Shown here piece by piece: positions 16,487-25,430 of a stretch of 64,000 bases of DNA (positions are counted from its first letter, which is position 1; the number at the start of each line of letters is the position of its first letter). The translations under genes were made by a program, and so were the position numbers. This stretch comes from Candidatus Krumholzibacteriota bacterium (GTDB lineage: Bacteria > Krumholzibacteriota > Krumholzibacteriia > Krumholzibacteriales > Krumholzibacteriaceae), in contig JAFGCX010000018.1 in the NCBI GenBank assembly GCA_016932415.1, positions 62,001-126,000 of the forward strand, written 5' to 3'. Under the pieces are notes generated by a model that worked only from the letters and a program-made list of their open reading frames with translations, was not told the origin of the DNA and made no database searches.

Positions 16487-19000
16487 ATGTTGTCCAGGAT
16501 AATATCAAAAGCGGTTCTTGTCACAGGGATAGCGCTCGTTCTCTTTGCCGCGCTTTTCTTTACGCAGGAATCGTACAGGGTCATCAAGCGCAAGTCTCTC
16601 GGCGATGTAAACACCGTGCTCACCGAGGGCCAGAACGGGAAGTTCATCTTCACCAGTATCGACTCGCTCGATTACCTCTCCCCGCCCTACCCCGCTATCG
16701 GAGATACGCTGATCCAGGTCGCCGACTCCCTCTCAGGCAGGGGAGAGCTCTCAAGGCTAAAGCTGAGCAGTCCTCCCGGACTGGAGATCCCGATCGTCTA
16801 CAAGAGCGGCGAGGACACTCTCAGAACAGTGATCAAAACGGTCAAAGTAACCGCTTTTTCGTATTCTCCGCTGGCAATACTTCACTTCCTGCGGGTCCTG
16901 ATCGCTTTCTCGTTCGCCGGCGTCGGGTTTTGGGCATTCATGAAACGGCCAGATTCCGGGGCGGTCAGGGCCCTGGCGATGTTCTGCTATTCGATGACCG
17001 CTTTCATGGTAGGCGCGGTCAACCTAGGGATGCACAGGATCCCGGCATTTACGATTCCCTGGATGGAGTATTTCTTTGATGCCATGGGGATAATCATCGT
17101 TTTCGTCGGCGCCTTCTGGCTGAACCTTCAGTTTCTCTTTCCGAAGCCGCGGCTCTTTGTACAGAAACATCCCCTTATCACCTATCTTCTGACATACGTT
17201 CCCATTATAACGATCCTGCTTCTTATGGCGTTAGATGCGATAAAAGGGGAGTTGATAATCGGCCTTCTCGTACTGGTTCAGATAGTTACCGGTTTCATCC
17301 TTCTGGCCCTGTACAGCAGAAAGACAAAGGACAACCTCGAGAAAAGGCAGACGCGCCTGGTCCTGTGGGGAACAGGTACGGGCGTTTTCCTGATACTCTT
17401 TCTGATGATCGTCGGCAACATCGCCAACGCCTGGTTCCGGTCGCAGTCGCAATACCTGCTGATGGGTATCATCATCTTCACTTTCCTCAGCCTTCTTCTT
17501 TCGCCCCTTTCCTTCGCCTATGCTTTCGGCCGCTACCGCCTTCTCGAGGTAGAAGGAAAAATAAAGAGGGGAACGCGCTACGCCATCGTCACCGGGCTCC
17601 TGCTGGCGGTCTTTTTCGCTCTTGTCTATTTTATCAGCGGGGCGCTTCTCTCGCGTATCAGGGTTGAAAGCCGTGCCATAGTGCCTCCTGTCGCCCTTCT
17701 TATGGCGATCGGATTCACGCCTGCCCAGAGAAGGGTCCAGCGGATGCTGGAAGACAGGATCTATCCGGAGAGAAACAGGCTAAGGCTGATACTGAGGGAT
17801 TTTCTCACGAATGCCATCCTCGTTCCGGACAAGGCCCAGTTCTGGCAGGGCCTCGAGGCGCGATTCAGAGAGGCGCTAAAGGTGACCGATGTCTATCCGG
17901 TCATCAGGGCCGGATCGGGTAAGCCGATGAGGCACTGGAGCGGCGAGGAGACGCCGTTCATGCCGGACAGCAGCTTCGGCCGGGGGCTGCTCGAGCTGAT
18001 GAACAGGCCGATGATGGTCGACGAGGCGATCGCCGCCGAAAAAATCGAACTGACCGCTGAAGAACTCAAGTGGATCATGGAAAAGCGCATCGCTCTCGTG
18101 CTGCCGCTGGTGACCCACGGGACGCTGATCGGGTTTCTGGCGGTCGGATCGAAGTCGGAGCAGAGCGATTTCAAAAGCGCCGATATGGAGCTGATCCAGT
18201 CGCTCTCTTCGCAGGTAGCTATAGCGACTGAAAATATCATGCTTCTCGAAGAGAATATCGAAAAAAACAGGCTGGAAAACGAGCTGAACATCGCCAGAAA
18301 AGTACAGGAGGGGCTCCTGCCCCAGTCGCTTCCCGCGACTCCCGGGCTCGAAGTGGCCGGCAAGAGCGATTCATGCCTCGAGATAGCAGGAGACTACTAC
18401 GATGTCATCAATCTCGACGAGAACCTCACCGTGCTGGCAATAGGGGACGTCTCGGGCAAGGGAGCCGGAGCGGCGATGCTGATGTCCAACCTGCAGGCGT
18501 CGATAAGGACAGCCGTAAAGATAGGGAGCAACCTTAAGAATATCGTCGATCAGATCAACCACCTGATATACGAAAACACGCAGGCTCACCAGTTCATAAC
18601 ATTCTTCATCGGGATCTACGACAGGCGCACCTCTCTCTTCAGCTATGTCAACGCAGGGCACAACTCTCCATACGTCGTCTCCAGGGACGGGTCTGTAAAG
18701 CTTCTCGAGCAGGGGGGCCTGATCCTCGGCGCGGTGCCTGATTTCTCGTACGAGCTCGAACAGGTAAAGCTTGAGCAGGGGGACCTGGTATTTCTCTACA
18801 CCGACGGGCTGAGCGAAGCGACAGATCCCGACGGTGAGATGTTCGAGGAAGCGAGGATCGAGAAATTCATTGCCGCCAACAGGGATCTGCCACCAGGGCG
18901 CCTGCTCGAAGCTCTCGAGGTCGAAGCTGGGAGCTTTATCAGGGGCAACCCGATGAGCGACGACCTCACGCTGCTCGCCTTCAAAGTGCTCGAAGCGTAG
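16487..19000 (+). CDS. Membrane SpoIIE-type (PP2C) serine phosphatase with GAF domain
   Basis: This 837-residue protein has an N-terminal membrane anchor, an extracytoplasmic loop of about 100 residues with a PDZ-like pattern (LKLSSPPGLEIPIVYKSG), and about seven further membrane helices between 125 and 400. Cytosolic parts are a GAF-like domain (about 440-600, MEKRIALVLPLVTHGTLIGF) and a SpoIIE phosphatase domain (about 620-837). The phosphatase has LARKVQEGLLPQ-like linker residues (IARKVQEGLLPQ), the metal-ligand motif AGDYYDV and GDVSGKGAGAA, and a final MSDDLTLLAFKV. Such proteins usually dephosphorylate an anti-anti-sigma factor (RsbV type). No anti-sigma or STAS gene is in the window, so the partner is elsewhere or different. 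The nearest downstream genes are a small Cys protein and a Ser/Thr kinase. Confidence 0.88.
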   Translation: MLSRIISKAVLVTGIALVLFAALFFTQESYRVIKRKSLGDVNTVLTEGQNGKFIFTSIDSLDYLSPPYPAIGDTLIQVADSLSGRGELSRLKLSSPPGLEIPIVYKSGEDTLRTVIKTVKVTAFSYSPLAILHFLRVLIAFSFAGVGFWAFMKRPDSGAVRALAMFCYSMTAFMVGAVNLGMHRIPAFTIPWMEYFFDAMGIIIVFVGAFWLNLQFLFPKPRLFVQKHPLITYLLTYVPIITILLLMALDAIKGELIIGLLVLVQIVTGFILLALYSRKTKDNLEKRQTRLVLWGTGTGVFLILFLMIVGNIANAWFRSQSQYLLMGIIIFTFLSLLLSPLSFAYAFGRYRLLEVEGKIKRGTRYAIVTGLLLAVFFALVYFISGALLSRIRVESRAIVPPVALLMAIGFTPAQRRVQRMLEDRIYPERNRLRLILRDFLTNAILVPDKAQFWQGLEARFREALKVTDVYPVIRAGSGKPMRHWSGEETPFMPDSSFGRGLLELMNRPMMVDEAIAAEKIELTAEELKWIMEKRIALVLPLVTHGTLIGFLAVGSKSEQSDFKSADMELIQSLSSQVAIATENIMLLEENIEKNRLENELNIARKVQEGLLPQSLPATPGLEVAGKSDSCLEIAGDYYDVINLDENLTVLAIGDVSGKGAGAAMLMSNLQASIRTAVKIGSNLKNIVDQINHLIYENTQAHQFITFFIGIYDRRTSLFSYVNAGHNSPYVVSRDGSVKLLEQGGLILGAVPDFSYELEQVKLEQGDLVFLYTDGLSEATDPDGEMFEEARIEKFIAANRDLPPGRLLEALEVEAGSFIRGNPMSDDLTLLAFKVLEA

Positions 19001-19138
19001 AATCAGATGAAAAGTGCCGCGCAAAAAGCTGCGATTTACTGAAAAAAAGATCAAGCGATCGCGATAGACCGCCGATAATAATATGGTGAAGAGAGTAATA
19101 GGCCTCAGTAAAAAGTGCCGTTTGCCACTGGGAATTTT

Positions 19139-19390
19139 ATGATGACCGATTGCAAGAGAATTGAAATATGCCCTTTCTTCAACGCCAAGATGAAGAACAT
19201 GCCGGCAATGGCGGAACTTTACAGAAATGACTTCTGCCGTGGGGACTATTCGAAATGCGCCAGGTTAAAACTGCTAACAAGGAATATCCCTGTTCCCGAA
19301 GGACTCTCACCAAATAATATCATGAAAGCGGACAGACTGATCGAGGAGTATTCCCGGTCCGGAGTCGCTGCCAGATCTGAAAACGACTGA
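19139..19390 (+). CDS. Small four-cysteine protein of unknown function
   Basis: This is an 83-residue protein (or 82 from the second ATG at 19142). Counting from 19142, cysteines fall at 4, 10, 32 and 39 within MTDCKRIEICPFFN and DFCRGDYSKCAR, a spacing of C-x5-C-x21-C-x6-C. The pattern looks like a metal or iron-sulfur site, and the FCRGDYSKCAR block resembles small conserved proteins that I have seen near signalling genes, but I cannot name a family with certainty. The C-terminal 35 residues are less ordered. It lies alone on the plus strand between a SpoIIE phosphatase and a Ser/Thr kinase. The ribosome site is modest (GGGA). Confidence 0.65.
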   Translation: MMTDCKRIEICPFFNAKMKNMPAMAELYRNDFCRGDYSKCARLKLLTRNIPVPEGLSPNNIMKADRLIEEYSRSGVAARSEND

Positions 19391-19554
19391 ATAATCCCTT
19401 GCCAAATCCGTTTCTTCCGGGGTAACGTCATACCGGCGCGGTTATTATCACCTTATTTTATTGACGAAAAGTGCGGGGCCTCTGGGCTCTGTATATCGAT
19501 CGATGAAACCGCCCCGGCTTCTGGCAATAGAGAAAGGCGGGAGAGATACAGGCG

Positions 19555-21972
19555 ATGCTGGAAAGGACCATATCGCACTACCGGATCATCGATAATCTCG
19601 GAGCTGGAGGTATGGGCGTCGTGTATCGGGCCGAGGATCTCAACCTCAACAGGCATGTCGCCCTGAAGTTCCTTTCCCGTTCACTTTCCGGGGATGAAAA
19701 CGCGCGAAAACGCTTCTTTCATGAAGCGCGGGCCGCCTCGTCCCTCCAGCACCAGAATATCTGCACAGTCTATGAGATCGGAGAAGCTGAAGAGGAAATA
19801 TTCATCGCCATGGAACTCGTCGAGGGGCGTGATCTTGCTTCCATAATCGCCGAGGGGCCTCTGCCTCTTGATGAAGCTGCCCGGATCGCCGTCGATATCG
19901 CGAGAGGCCTCGTCGAAGCGCATGGCAAGGGTATAGTGCATCGCGACATAAAACCGTCCAACATAATCAGGTCGCGGCGGGGAGTGATAAAGATAACCGA
20001 TTTCGGCCTCGCAAGGTCGGAAGGTATGACGAGATTGACCAGGGAAGGAGGCGCGATCGGGACGGCGGCGTATATGTCTCCCGAGCAGGCCTGCGGCGCG
20101 GCGGTCGACGAGAGGACGGATATCTGGTCGCTCGGCGTCATCCTCTACGAGATGATATCGGGAAGAAGCCCCTTTGCCTCGGAGTATGAGCAGGCGACAG
20201 TCTTCTCGGTGATCAACGAGGAGCCCGCCGCTCTCAGCGGCGTCCGCAGCGGCGTACCGCTCGAACTCGAACGGATCGTATCAAAATGTATGGCAAAGAA
20301 TCCGAAAGAAAGGTACCAGCACGCCGATGACCTGATAGTAGACCTTCAGGAAGCGATCTGCAGGATGGAAAAGGGTGATTCCACGGGCAGGAGTGCCGGA
20401 AGGGGCGCGCCGGGGAAAAACGGGAAATCAAAATCGCCGCTCCCTCTTGTTTCGGTGGTCATTGCGGCGGCCGCCATTGCCGTTATCGCCGCGGCGTGGT
20501 ATTTCCTTCCAGGAAGACCTCTTTCGCGCGGGGGCGGAGGGAGTGATTCGAACGCCGGGCAGGTGCAGTGGCACAATTCTGTCGCTGTGCTTCCCTTTCG
20601 CGACCTCAGCAAAACGGGGGACCAGGAGTATTTTTGCGACGGGATGACAGATGCCGTCAACGACCGGCTTTCACGCTACAGGGAACTTAAGGTCATCGCG
20701 ACGGCGTCGATGATACGCTTTCGCGGAAGCATAAAGGATATCAAGGAGATCGGCAGGGAGCTGGGCGTTGAACATATCGTGGAGGGTTCGGTCCAGCGCG
20801 AGGGAGAGAGGATACGCGTCAGGGCCCAGCTTGTAAATGCCGAGAGCGGATTCCATCTCTGGTCGGACACCCTCGATGAGAGGCTGGAGAGCATTTTCGA
20901 CGTGCAGGACAGGATATCATCGATGATCGCAAAAGCGCTTGAGCTGACAATCTCCGGTGCCGCGGCCAGGGAGCCCGGATTTGCCGCCCCAGATATGGAG
21001 GCTTATGAATATTACATGAAGGGTATGCATTTTATAAAAAGCAAGTTCGTCATATCGTTCGCTGATGATGATTTCAGGGCGGGAGTGGAGATGTTCCATC
21101 GGGCTCTGGAGATAGATCCCGATTTCACAATGGCATATTACGGCCTCGCCTGGGCATACGAACATCATTACATGGTTACCGAGGATCCACGCGACCGCGA
21201 GTATGTGATCGATGTCTGCGTGAAAGGGTGCGCCTTCGATCCCGGTTCGGCCCAGATGGCGGCGCTGAAAGGATACGTCCTTTACGCGATCGAAAAAAAC
21301 CGCGATGAGGGATTCGGGTTTCTCACCCGCGCCCTCGAACTTAATCCCAACCTCGGAGAGGTGAACTTTCTTGCCGGCACCTGTCTCCTCTACCACGGCC
21401 TTTACGAGCAGGCGATCCCATATCTCGCGCGAGCCCTTGAACTTGACCCGTATTACTTCTGGACGCCGTACAAGCTAGGCGTCTGCTATCTCGAACTTGG
21501 CGACTACGAAAAATCGGCGCGTTATTTCGATAATTATTTTGAGATGGCGCCGGTGCCGCTTGTTTTCCCCAGCCGTTATATCGCCCTGAACGTCAAGATG
21601 GGAGATCTTGAAAGGGTGCGCGAGCTGATCGAACTGACGGAATCGAAGCATCCCGATTACGCCTACCTGCCTTATTGCAGGGCGATCTTCAGAGCGGCCC
21701 TGGGAGAAAAGGAAGAAGCTCTTGCCATCTTCGCAAACTCCGAGGTCTACGCTCTTCTCGGAATGAAGACCGAGGCGCTGGGCGCGCTCGATACGGAGAT
21801 ACGAGGCACAAGGGAATACCCGTATATCTTTTACCTCGATCTCCTGAACGATCCATTTTACGACAATCTCCACGGCGACAGGCGGTACCAGGCCCTGCTG
21901 GATAGGGAAAAGAAGCTCAACGAGCTTGCGATGAAGCGGTATTCCTCCTTCAACGCGCGAGACCTTCCCTGA
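19555..21972 (+). CDS. Transmembrane Ser/Thr protein kinase with TolB/FlgO-like and TPR domains
   Basis: This 805-residue protein begins with a complete Hanks-type kinase domain (about 8-270): glycine loop GAGGMGVVYRA, VALKF lysine, catalytic HRDIKPSN, DFGLA, and GTAAYMSPEQ in the activation segment. A single membrane helix (about 302-320, VVIAAAAIAVIAAAWYFL) follows. The outer part has a TolB/FlgO-like domain (about 342-475, VAVLPFRDLS, GMTDAVNDRLS, VEHIVEGSVQ) and then five or more TPR units (about 490-790). This kinase-TM-TolB-TPR layout is common in Acidobacteria and FCB genomes; substrates are generally unknown. SD: GGGAGAG. No cognate PP2C gene of the PppA type is adjacent, though a SpoIIE phosphatase lies 0.6 kb upstream. 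Confidence 0.9.
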   Translation: MLERTISHYRIIDNLGAGGMGVVYRAEDLNLNRHVALKFLSRSLSGDENARKRFFHEARAASSLQHQNICTVYEIGEAEEEIFIAMELVEGRDLASIIAEGPLPLDEAARIAVDIARGLVEAHGKGIVHRDIKPSNIIRSRRGVIKITDFGLARSEGMTRLTREGGAIGTAAYMSPEQACGAAVDERTDIWSLGVILYEMISGRSPFASEYEQATVFSVINEEPAALSGVRSGVPLELERIVSKCMAKNPKERYQHADDLIVDLQEAICRMEKGDSTGRSAGRGAPGKNGKSKSPLPLVSVVIAAAAIAVIAAAWYFLPGRPLSRGGGGSDSNAGQVQWHNSVAVLPFRDLSKTGDQEYFCDGMTDAVNDRLSRYRELKVIATASMIRFRGSIKDIKEIGRELGVEHIVEGSVQREGERIRVRAQLVNAESGFHLWSDTLDERLESIFDVQDRISSMIAKALELTISGAAAREPGFAAPDMEAYEYYMKGMHFIKSKFVISFADDDFRAGVEMFHRALEIDPDFTMAYYGLAWAYEHHYMVTEDPRDREYVIDVCVKGCAFDPGSAQMAALKGYVLYAIEKNRDEGFGFLTRALELNPNLGEVNFLAGTCLLYHGLYEQAIPYLARALELDPYYFWTPYKLGVCYLELGDYEKSARYFDNYFEMAPVPLVFPSRYIALNVKMGDLERVRELIELTESKHPDYAYLPYCRAIFRAALGEKEEALAIFANSEVYALLGMKTEALGALDTEIRGTREYPYIFYLDLLNDPFYDNLHGDRRYQALLDREKKLNELAMKRYSSFNARDLP

Positions 21973-22160
21973 GGTCCAATCACGCCGGGCTAAATCGTGC
22001 CGGGGCGATCCCGGCGCGCCATAAAGGAATCATTTAAGATTTTTCCGGAACCTGCGGTTAATATATTTGTATACAGGGGGAGAGGTGTTGCGCGCGAAAG
22101 GCCGGCGCCATATATTTCGACGGTGATTACAACGACCTGGAAACGAAAGATCAGCGCCAC

Positions 22161-22586
22161 ATGAGAGATAAAATAAAAAAAAGACAGATCGCGTTTTTAT
22201 CGCTGATGCTGATCGGTAACTGGTTCATCTGGGGGATTTACTGCCCGTCCTGCCTCGAGACAAACACGGGCGAAGGCCTCCACGGCCGGTTCTGCCTGGA
22301 AGCCGCCGAAGAGGACCACTCCGATATCCACCAGGAGTGCTGCCGCCACGACCATGAGGACCATCCGCACCAGGCGATGGACTCGGTGAAATCCCACGAT
22401 CACCAGAAACTTGTTTTCACCCTGCCCGGCAGGTCATGGACAGGCGAGGACCCTCTCGTCGCGGTCTCGATCGCCGGCAGGACTGCCGATGATTTTCAGT
22501 TTGTAGAATCAAGACTCTCCCGGGCGCCGGAAGATACGGCCTGTCTGCGTCTTGATTCGCTCCAGTCTGTCGTCATGCTCGCTTGA
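22161..22586 (+). CDS. His/Cys-rich exported protein upstream of metal-efflux operon
   Basis: This 141-residue protein has an N-terminal hydrophobic segment (IAFLSLMLIGNWFIWGIY), then a CPSC motif and a histidine- and cysteine-rich stretch (HSDIHQECCRHDHEDHPHQ) at about 53-75. The rest is unremarkable. Such residues suggest metal binding in the periplasm. Position, directly before a CzcCBA-type efflux operon on the same strand with a 94-bp gap, supports a metal-related role. No family is recognised. The start codon lacks a strong Shine-Dalgarno sequence, so the exact start is uncertain. Confidence 0.6.
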   Translation: MRDKIKKRQIAFLSLMLIGNWFIWGIYCPSCLETNTGEGLHGRFCLEAAEEDHSDIHQECCRHDHEDHPHQAMDSVKSHDHQKLVFTLPGRSWTGEDPLVAVSIAGRTADDFQFVESRLSRAPEDTACLRLDSLQSVVMLA

Positions 22587-22680
22587 ATCGCTCCCCGCTT
22601 AATTAATATTCCAGATTAAAAAAGTTCAATTGGACCGGTCCGCGGCGTCATCAAGCGCGGGGCCGATCTGTAAAATTTAA

Positions 22681-24078
22681 ATGTTCAGGATGATAATCAT
22701 GTCAAGAAAACTTCTTTCGGTCTTTCTGGCCCTGTCGATCCTGCCGTTTGCGAGCTGCGGGAAAAGCGCCGGGGCGATCAGGCTGCCCGAGCCGAGGCCG
22801 CTGGGCAACGAGTTCGAACTCTATCAGCCCCCTGAAAAGAGTGTTGTTTCGGAAGAAAGTGTTATCGAGGAGCCGGACGGTCCTCTGACCCTGCGCGGCG
22901 CGCTGGCCCTTGCTCTGATGCGCAACCCGGGGCTCAAGGCGTATTCATGGAAGGTCCGCGAATCGGAGGCGATGCGGCTCGAGGCATCATTGAGACCGAA
23001 TCCGGAGCTCGGTATCGAGGTCGAGGATGCCGGAGGCACGGGAGCGAAAAGGGAGTTCGACGGCGCGATATATACGATCCAGCTGAGCAGGCTCATCGAG
23101 CTCGGAGGAAAAAGGGGGAAACGGGAGAAACTCGCTTCGCTGGGCAGCGAGGTCGCCGGCTGGGATTACGAGGCGCAAAGGCTCCGCGTTTTTACAGATG
23201 TGACCAGGGCTTTCATCGATCTTCTATCGGCGCAGCAGAAGTTTGAATTTACCGGTGAACTGGTACGGCTGTCCGGCGAGCTGTTGAAGACGGTGGAAAA
23301 GCGGGTCGATTCGGGAAAGGATTCCCCGCTGGAGAAGACGAGGGCGGAAGTGACTCATTCCAATATCATGATCGAAGATCAGCGCTCGGCGAGAGAGCTT
23401 GACCTTTGCCGCAGAAACCTTTCGCTGATGTGGGGAGTGGCCGACCCGGTCTTTTCAAGGGCGGCGGGAGATCTTGAGCATATCGAACCCCTGCCCCCCG
23501 GGGCGGAATTTGCCGCGTTTCTAAAAGATAATCCCGAAATCGCGAGGGCCTCGGCAGAGGTCGAGAGGCAGAAAGCCGCCCTGGATCTCGAGAAGAAGGG
23601 AGCTTTTCCCGACATCACCGTGAGCGGGGGAATGCAGAGATTCAGCGAGACGGGGGATAATCTTGTCGTTTTCGGGATATCGATTCCGTTCCCGATCTCC
23701 AACAGAAACCAGGCGGGAAAAGAGCTTGCCGGGTATCGCCTGGCCGGCGCGAAAGAGATCCGCGCCGCCGAAGAGGCAAGAGTGCGCTCTGATCTGACAA
23801 GCGCCTCCAGCGATCTTTCAGGCGCGTACGCCGAAGCTGTTGAACTGAGGGACAACGTGCTTCGAGGAGCCCGGAGCGTGTTCGACGCGTCCCTTACCAG
23901 TTACAGGGAAGGAAAGCTCGATTACCTGCACCTTCTCGACGCGCAGAGGACTCTTTTCCAGGTAAGGACCCGTTATATAGAGTCCCTGGCTCAATATCAC
24001 AAGGCGAAAGCCGATCTCGAGCGGCTGATCGGACGCCCGGTCGAGGATCTGTTTCAATCAAAAAGCGAGGATGAATAA
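22681..24078 (+). CDS. CzcC-type outer-membrane efflux lipoprotein (TolC family)
   Basis: This 465-residue protein starts at ATG 22681, or at ATG 22699. A lipoprotein signal ends FASCGKS. The remainder has the two long coiled-coil halves of the outer-membrane efflux family: the first repeat around ALALALMRNPGLKAYSWKV and the second around DNPEIARASAEVERQKAALDLEKKGAFPDITVSGG. It forms the outer-membrane channel of the tripartite metal pump. Its TAA stop overlaps the next ATG by one base (TAATG), which indicates translational coupling. A GGACCGGTCC palindrome at 22632-22641 lies just upstream and could be an operator. Confidence 0.88.
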   Translation: MFRMIIMSRKLLSVFLALSILPFASCGKSAGAIRLPEPRPLGNEFELYQPPEKSVVSEESVIEEPDGPLTLRGALALALMRNPGLKAYSWKVRESEAMRLEASLRPNPELGIEVEDAGGTGAKREFDGAIYTIQLSRLIELGGKRGKREKLASLGSEVAGWDYEAQRLRVFTDVTRAFIDLLSAQQKFEFTGELVRLSGELLKTVEKRVDSGKDSPLEKTRAEVTHSNIMIEDQRSARELDLCRRNLSLMWGVADPVFSRAAGDLEHIEPLPPGAEFAAFLKDNPEIARASAEVERQKAALDLEKKGAFPDITVSGGMQRFSETGDNLVVFGISIPFPISNRNQAGKELAGYRLAGAKEIRAAEEARVRSDLTSASSDLSGAYAEAVELRDNVLRGARSVFDASLTSYREGKLDYLHLLDAQRTLFQVRTRYIESLAQYHKAKADLERLIGRPVEDLFQSKSEDE

Positions 24079-25409
24079 TGAGGTTCTGGAAATTCGCCCT
24101 TCTGGCGACAGGATTGTTGATGCTGATAATAGTCGGTACGCAGATGATCCCGAGATCCGGGCCGCCTGACAGGCATGACCATCAGCAGGTCGAAGATCCG
24201 CATCGGGAAGAGGCGGTGGACGATCACAGCGGGCATGGCCACGAGGCGGCCGAAGAGGGCCATGAGCATACTGCCGCGATCGAACCGCCTGGCGAAGATC
24301 CGCGTCTGGAAGAGGCCGGCTCGCACGATCACGGCGCCGAAAGGGTCGTTCACATATCGGACGAAGATATGGCGAGGTTCGGGATCGAGACGCAGATCGT
24401 ATCGGGCGGAGAAATCGAGATGAGCAGGACTGTTCCCGGCGAGATCGTCATCAACTCGGACAGGATGGCCCATATCGTTCCGCGCATGCCCGGGATAGTG
24501 ACATCGGTCCGGGCAGGTCTCGGCGACCGGGTCGATAAGGGGCAGGTCCTCGCCACGGTGGGGAGCGGCGCGCTTGCCGACGCGAAGGCGTCGTACCTTG
24601 CGTCGATCGAACAGTTGGGCCTGGCCGAGGCTGTATATATCCGCGAACAAAAGCTTCGAGAGGAGAATATCTCTTCGGAGCAGGAATACCTCGACGCGAG
24701 GAAGGCCCTGGCCGAGGCGAAGATAGCGACGCGAAGCGCCGGGCAGAAACTCCGCGCCCTCGGATTCGACAGCGAGTATCTCAGCCGGCTTGAGTCTGAA
24801 CCGGCCGAGATGTTTACCGTTTTCAAGATAACCGCGCCTTTCAGCGGGACTGTCATCAAAAGACATATAACGCTCGGAGAGGCGTTGAGCGCCGAAGAGG
24901 ATATTTTTATAATCGCCGACCTTGACACTGTCTGGGCCGATCTTCAAATACAGCAGGGCGACGCGGGAGTGATAGATGCCGGCCAGGAGGTGGACATCAG
25001 ATCGAGATCGGGAGACGATGTCATCAGAGGAGTGATCAGCTACATCGATCCGGTGATAAACGAAAATACCAGGACAGCGCTGGCAAGGGTGATCCTCGAC
25101 AACCGTTCGGGAAAGCTCAGGCCCGGCACTTTCATCACGGCGGATATTCTGATAGCGAGCCGATTCGCCGGCGTGCTTGTAGCGAAAAACACCGTGCAGA
25201 GCGTTGACGACGTGCCTTGCGTCTTCGTCAGGGAAGATGGCCTCTTCGAACTCAGGCCGGTCAGGACCGGGCGATCGAACGACCTGCATATCGAGATCCT
25301 CTCCGGCCTTCTCGCCGGGGAAGCGGTCGCGACGAAAAACAACTTCCGGCTCAAGGCGGAGATCGAAAAGGGAGAAGGGGACCCTTCGTGCATTGGTCAT
25401 GAGCATTAA
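24078..25409 (+). CDS. CzcB-type periplasmic adaptor (membrane fusion protein) with His-rich N-terminus
   Basis: This 443-residue protein has an N-terminal membrane anchor (FALLATGLLMLIIVG), then an acidic histidine-rich segment (about 32-90) containing RHDHQQVEDPH, DDHSGHGHEAAEEGHEH and HDHGAE. The adaptor core follows: lipoyl-like halves (VRAGLGDRVDKGQVLATV and FSGTVIKRHITLGEALSAEE) around a coiled coil of about 80 residues, a beta-barrel domain, and a membrane-proximal domain. It links the inner-membrane RND pump to the outer-membrane channel. The His-rich segment is typical of divalent-metal systems. The protein ends CIGHEH, 21 bp before the pump gene. Confidence 0.9.
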   Translation: MRFWKFALLATGLLMLIIVGTQMIPRSGPPDRHDHQQVEDPHREEAVDDHSGHGHEAAEEGHEHTAAIEPPGEDPRLEEAGSHDHGAERVVHISDEDMARFGIETQIVSGGEIEMSRTVPGEIVINSDRMAHIVPRMPGIVTSVRAGLGDRVDKGQVLATVGSGALADAKASYLASIEQLGLAEAVYIREQKLREENISSEQEYLDARKALAEAKIATRSAGQKLRALGFDSEYLSRLESEPAEMFTVFKITAPFSGTVIKRHITLGEALSAEEDIFIIADLDTVWADLQIQQGDAGVIDAGQEVDIRSRSGDDVIRGVISYIDPVINENTRTALARVILDNRSGKLRPGTFITADILIASRFAGVLVAKNTVQSVDDVPCVFVREDGLFELRPVRTGRSNDLHIEILSGLLAGEAVATKNNFRLKAEIEKGEGDPSCIGHEH

Positions 25410-25430
25410 ACCTGATGGAGAAATAACGGA

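Noticed and set aside
24054-25406. 450-codon antisense open frame opposite the adaptor gene
   Set aside because: It mirrors a clear CzcB-family protein, has no recognisable domains, and is Arg/His/Asp-rich as expected for a shadow of GC-rich coding DNA.
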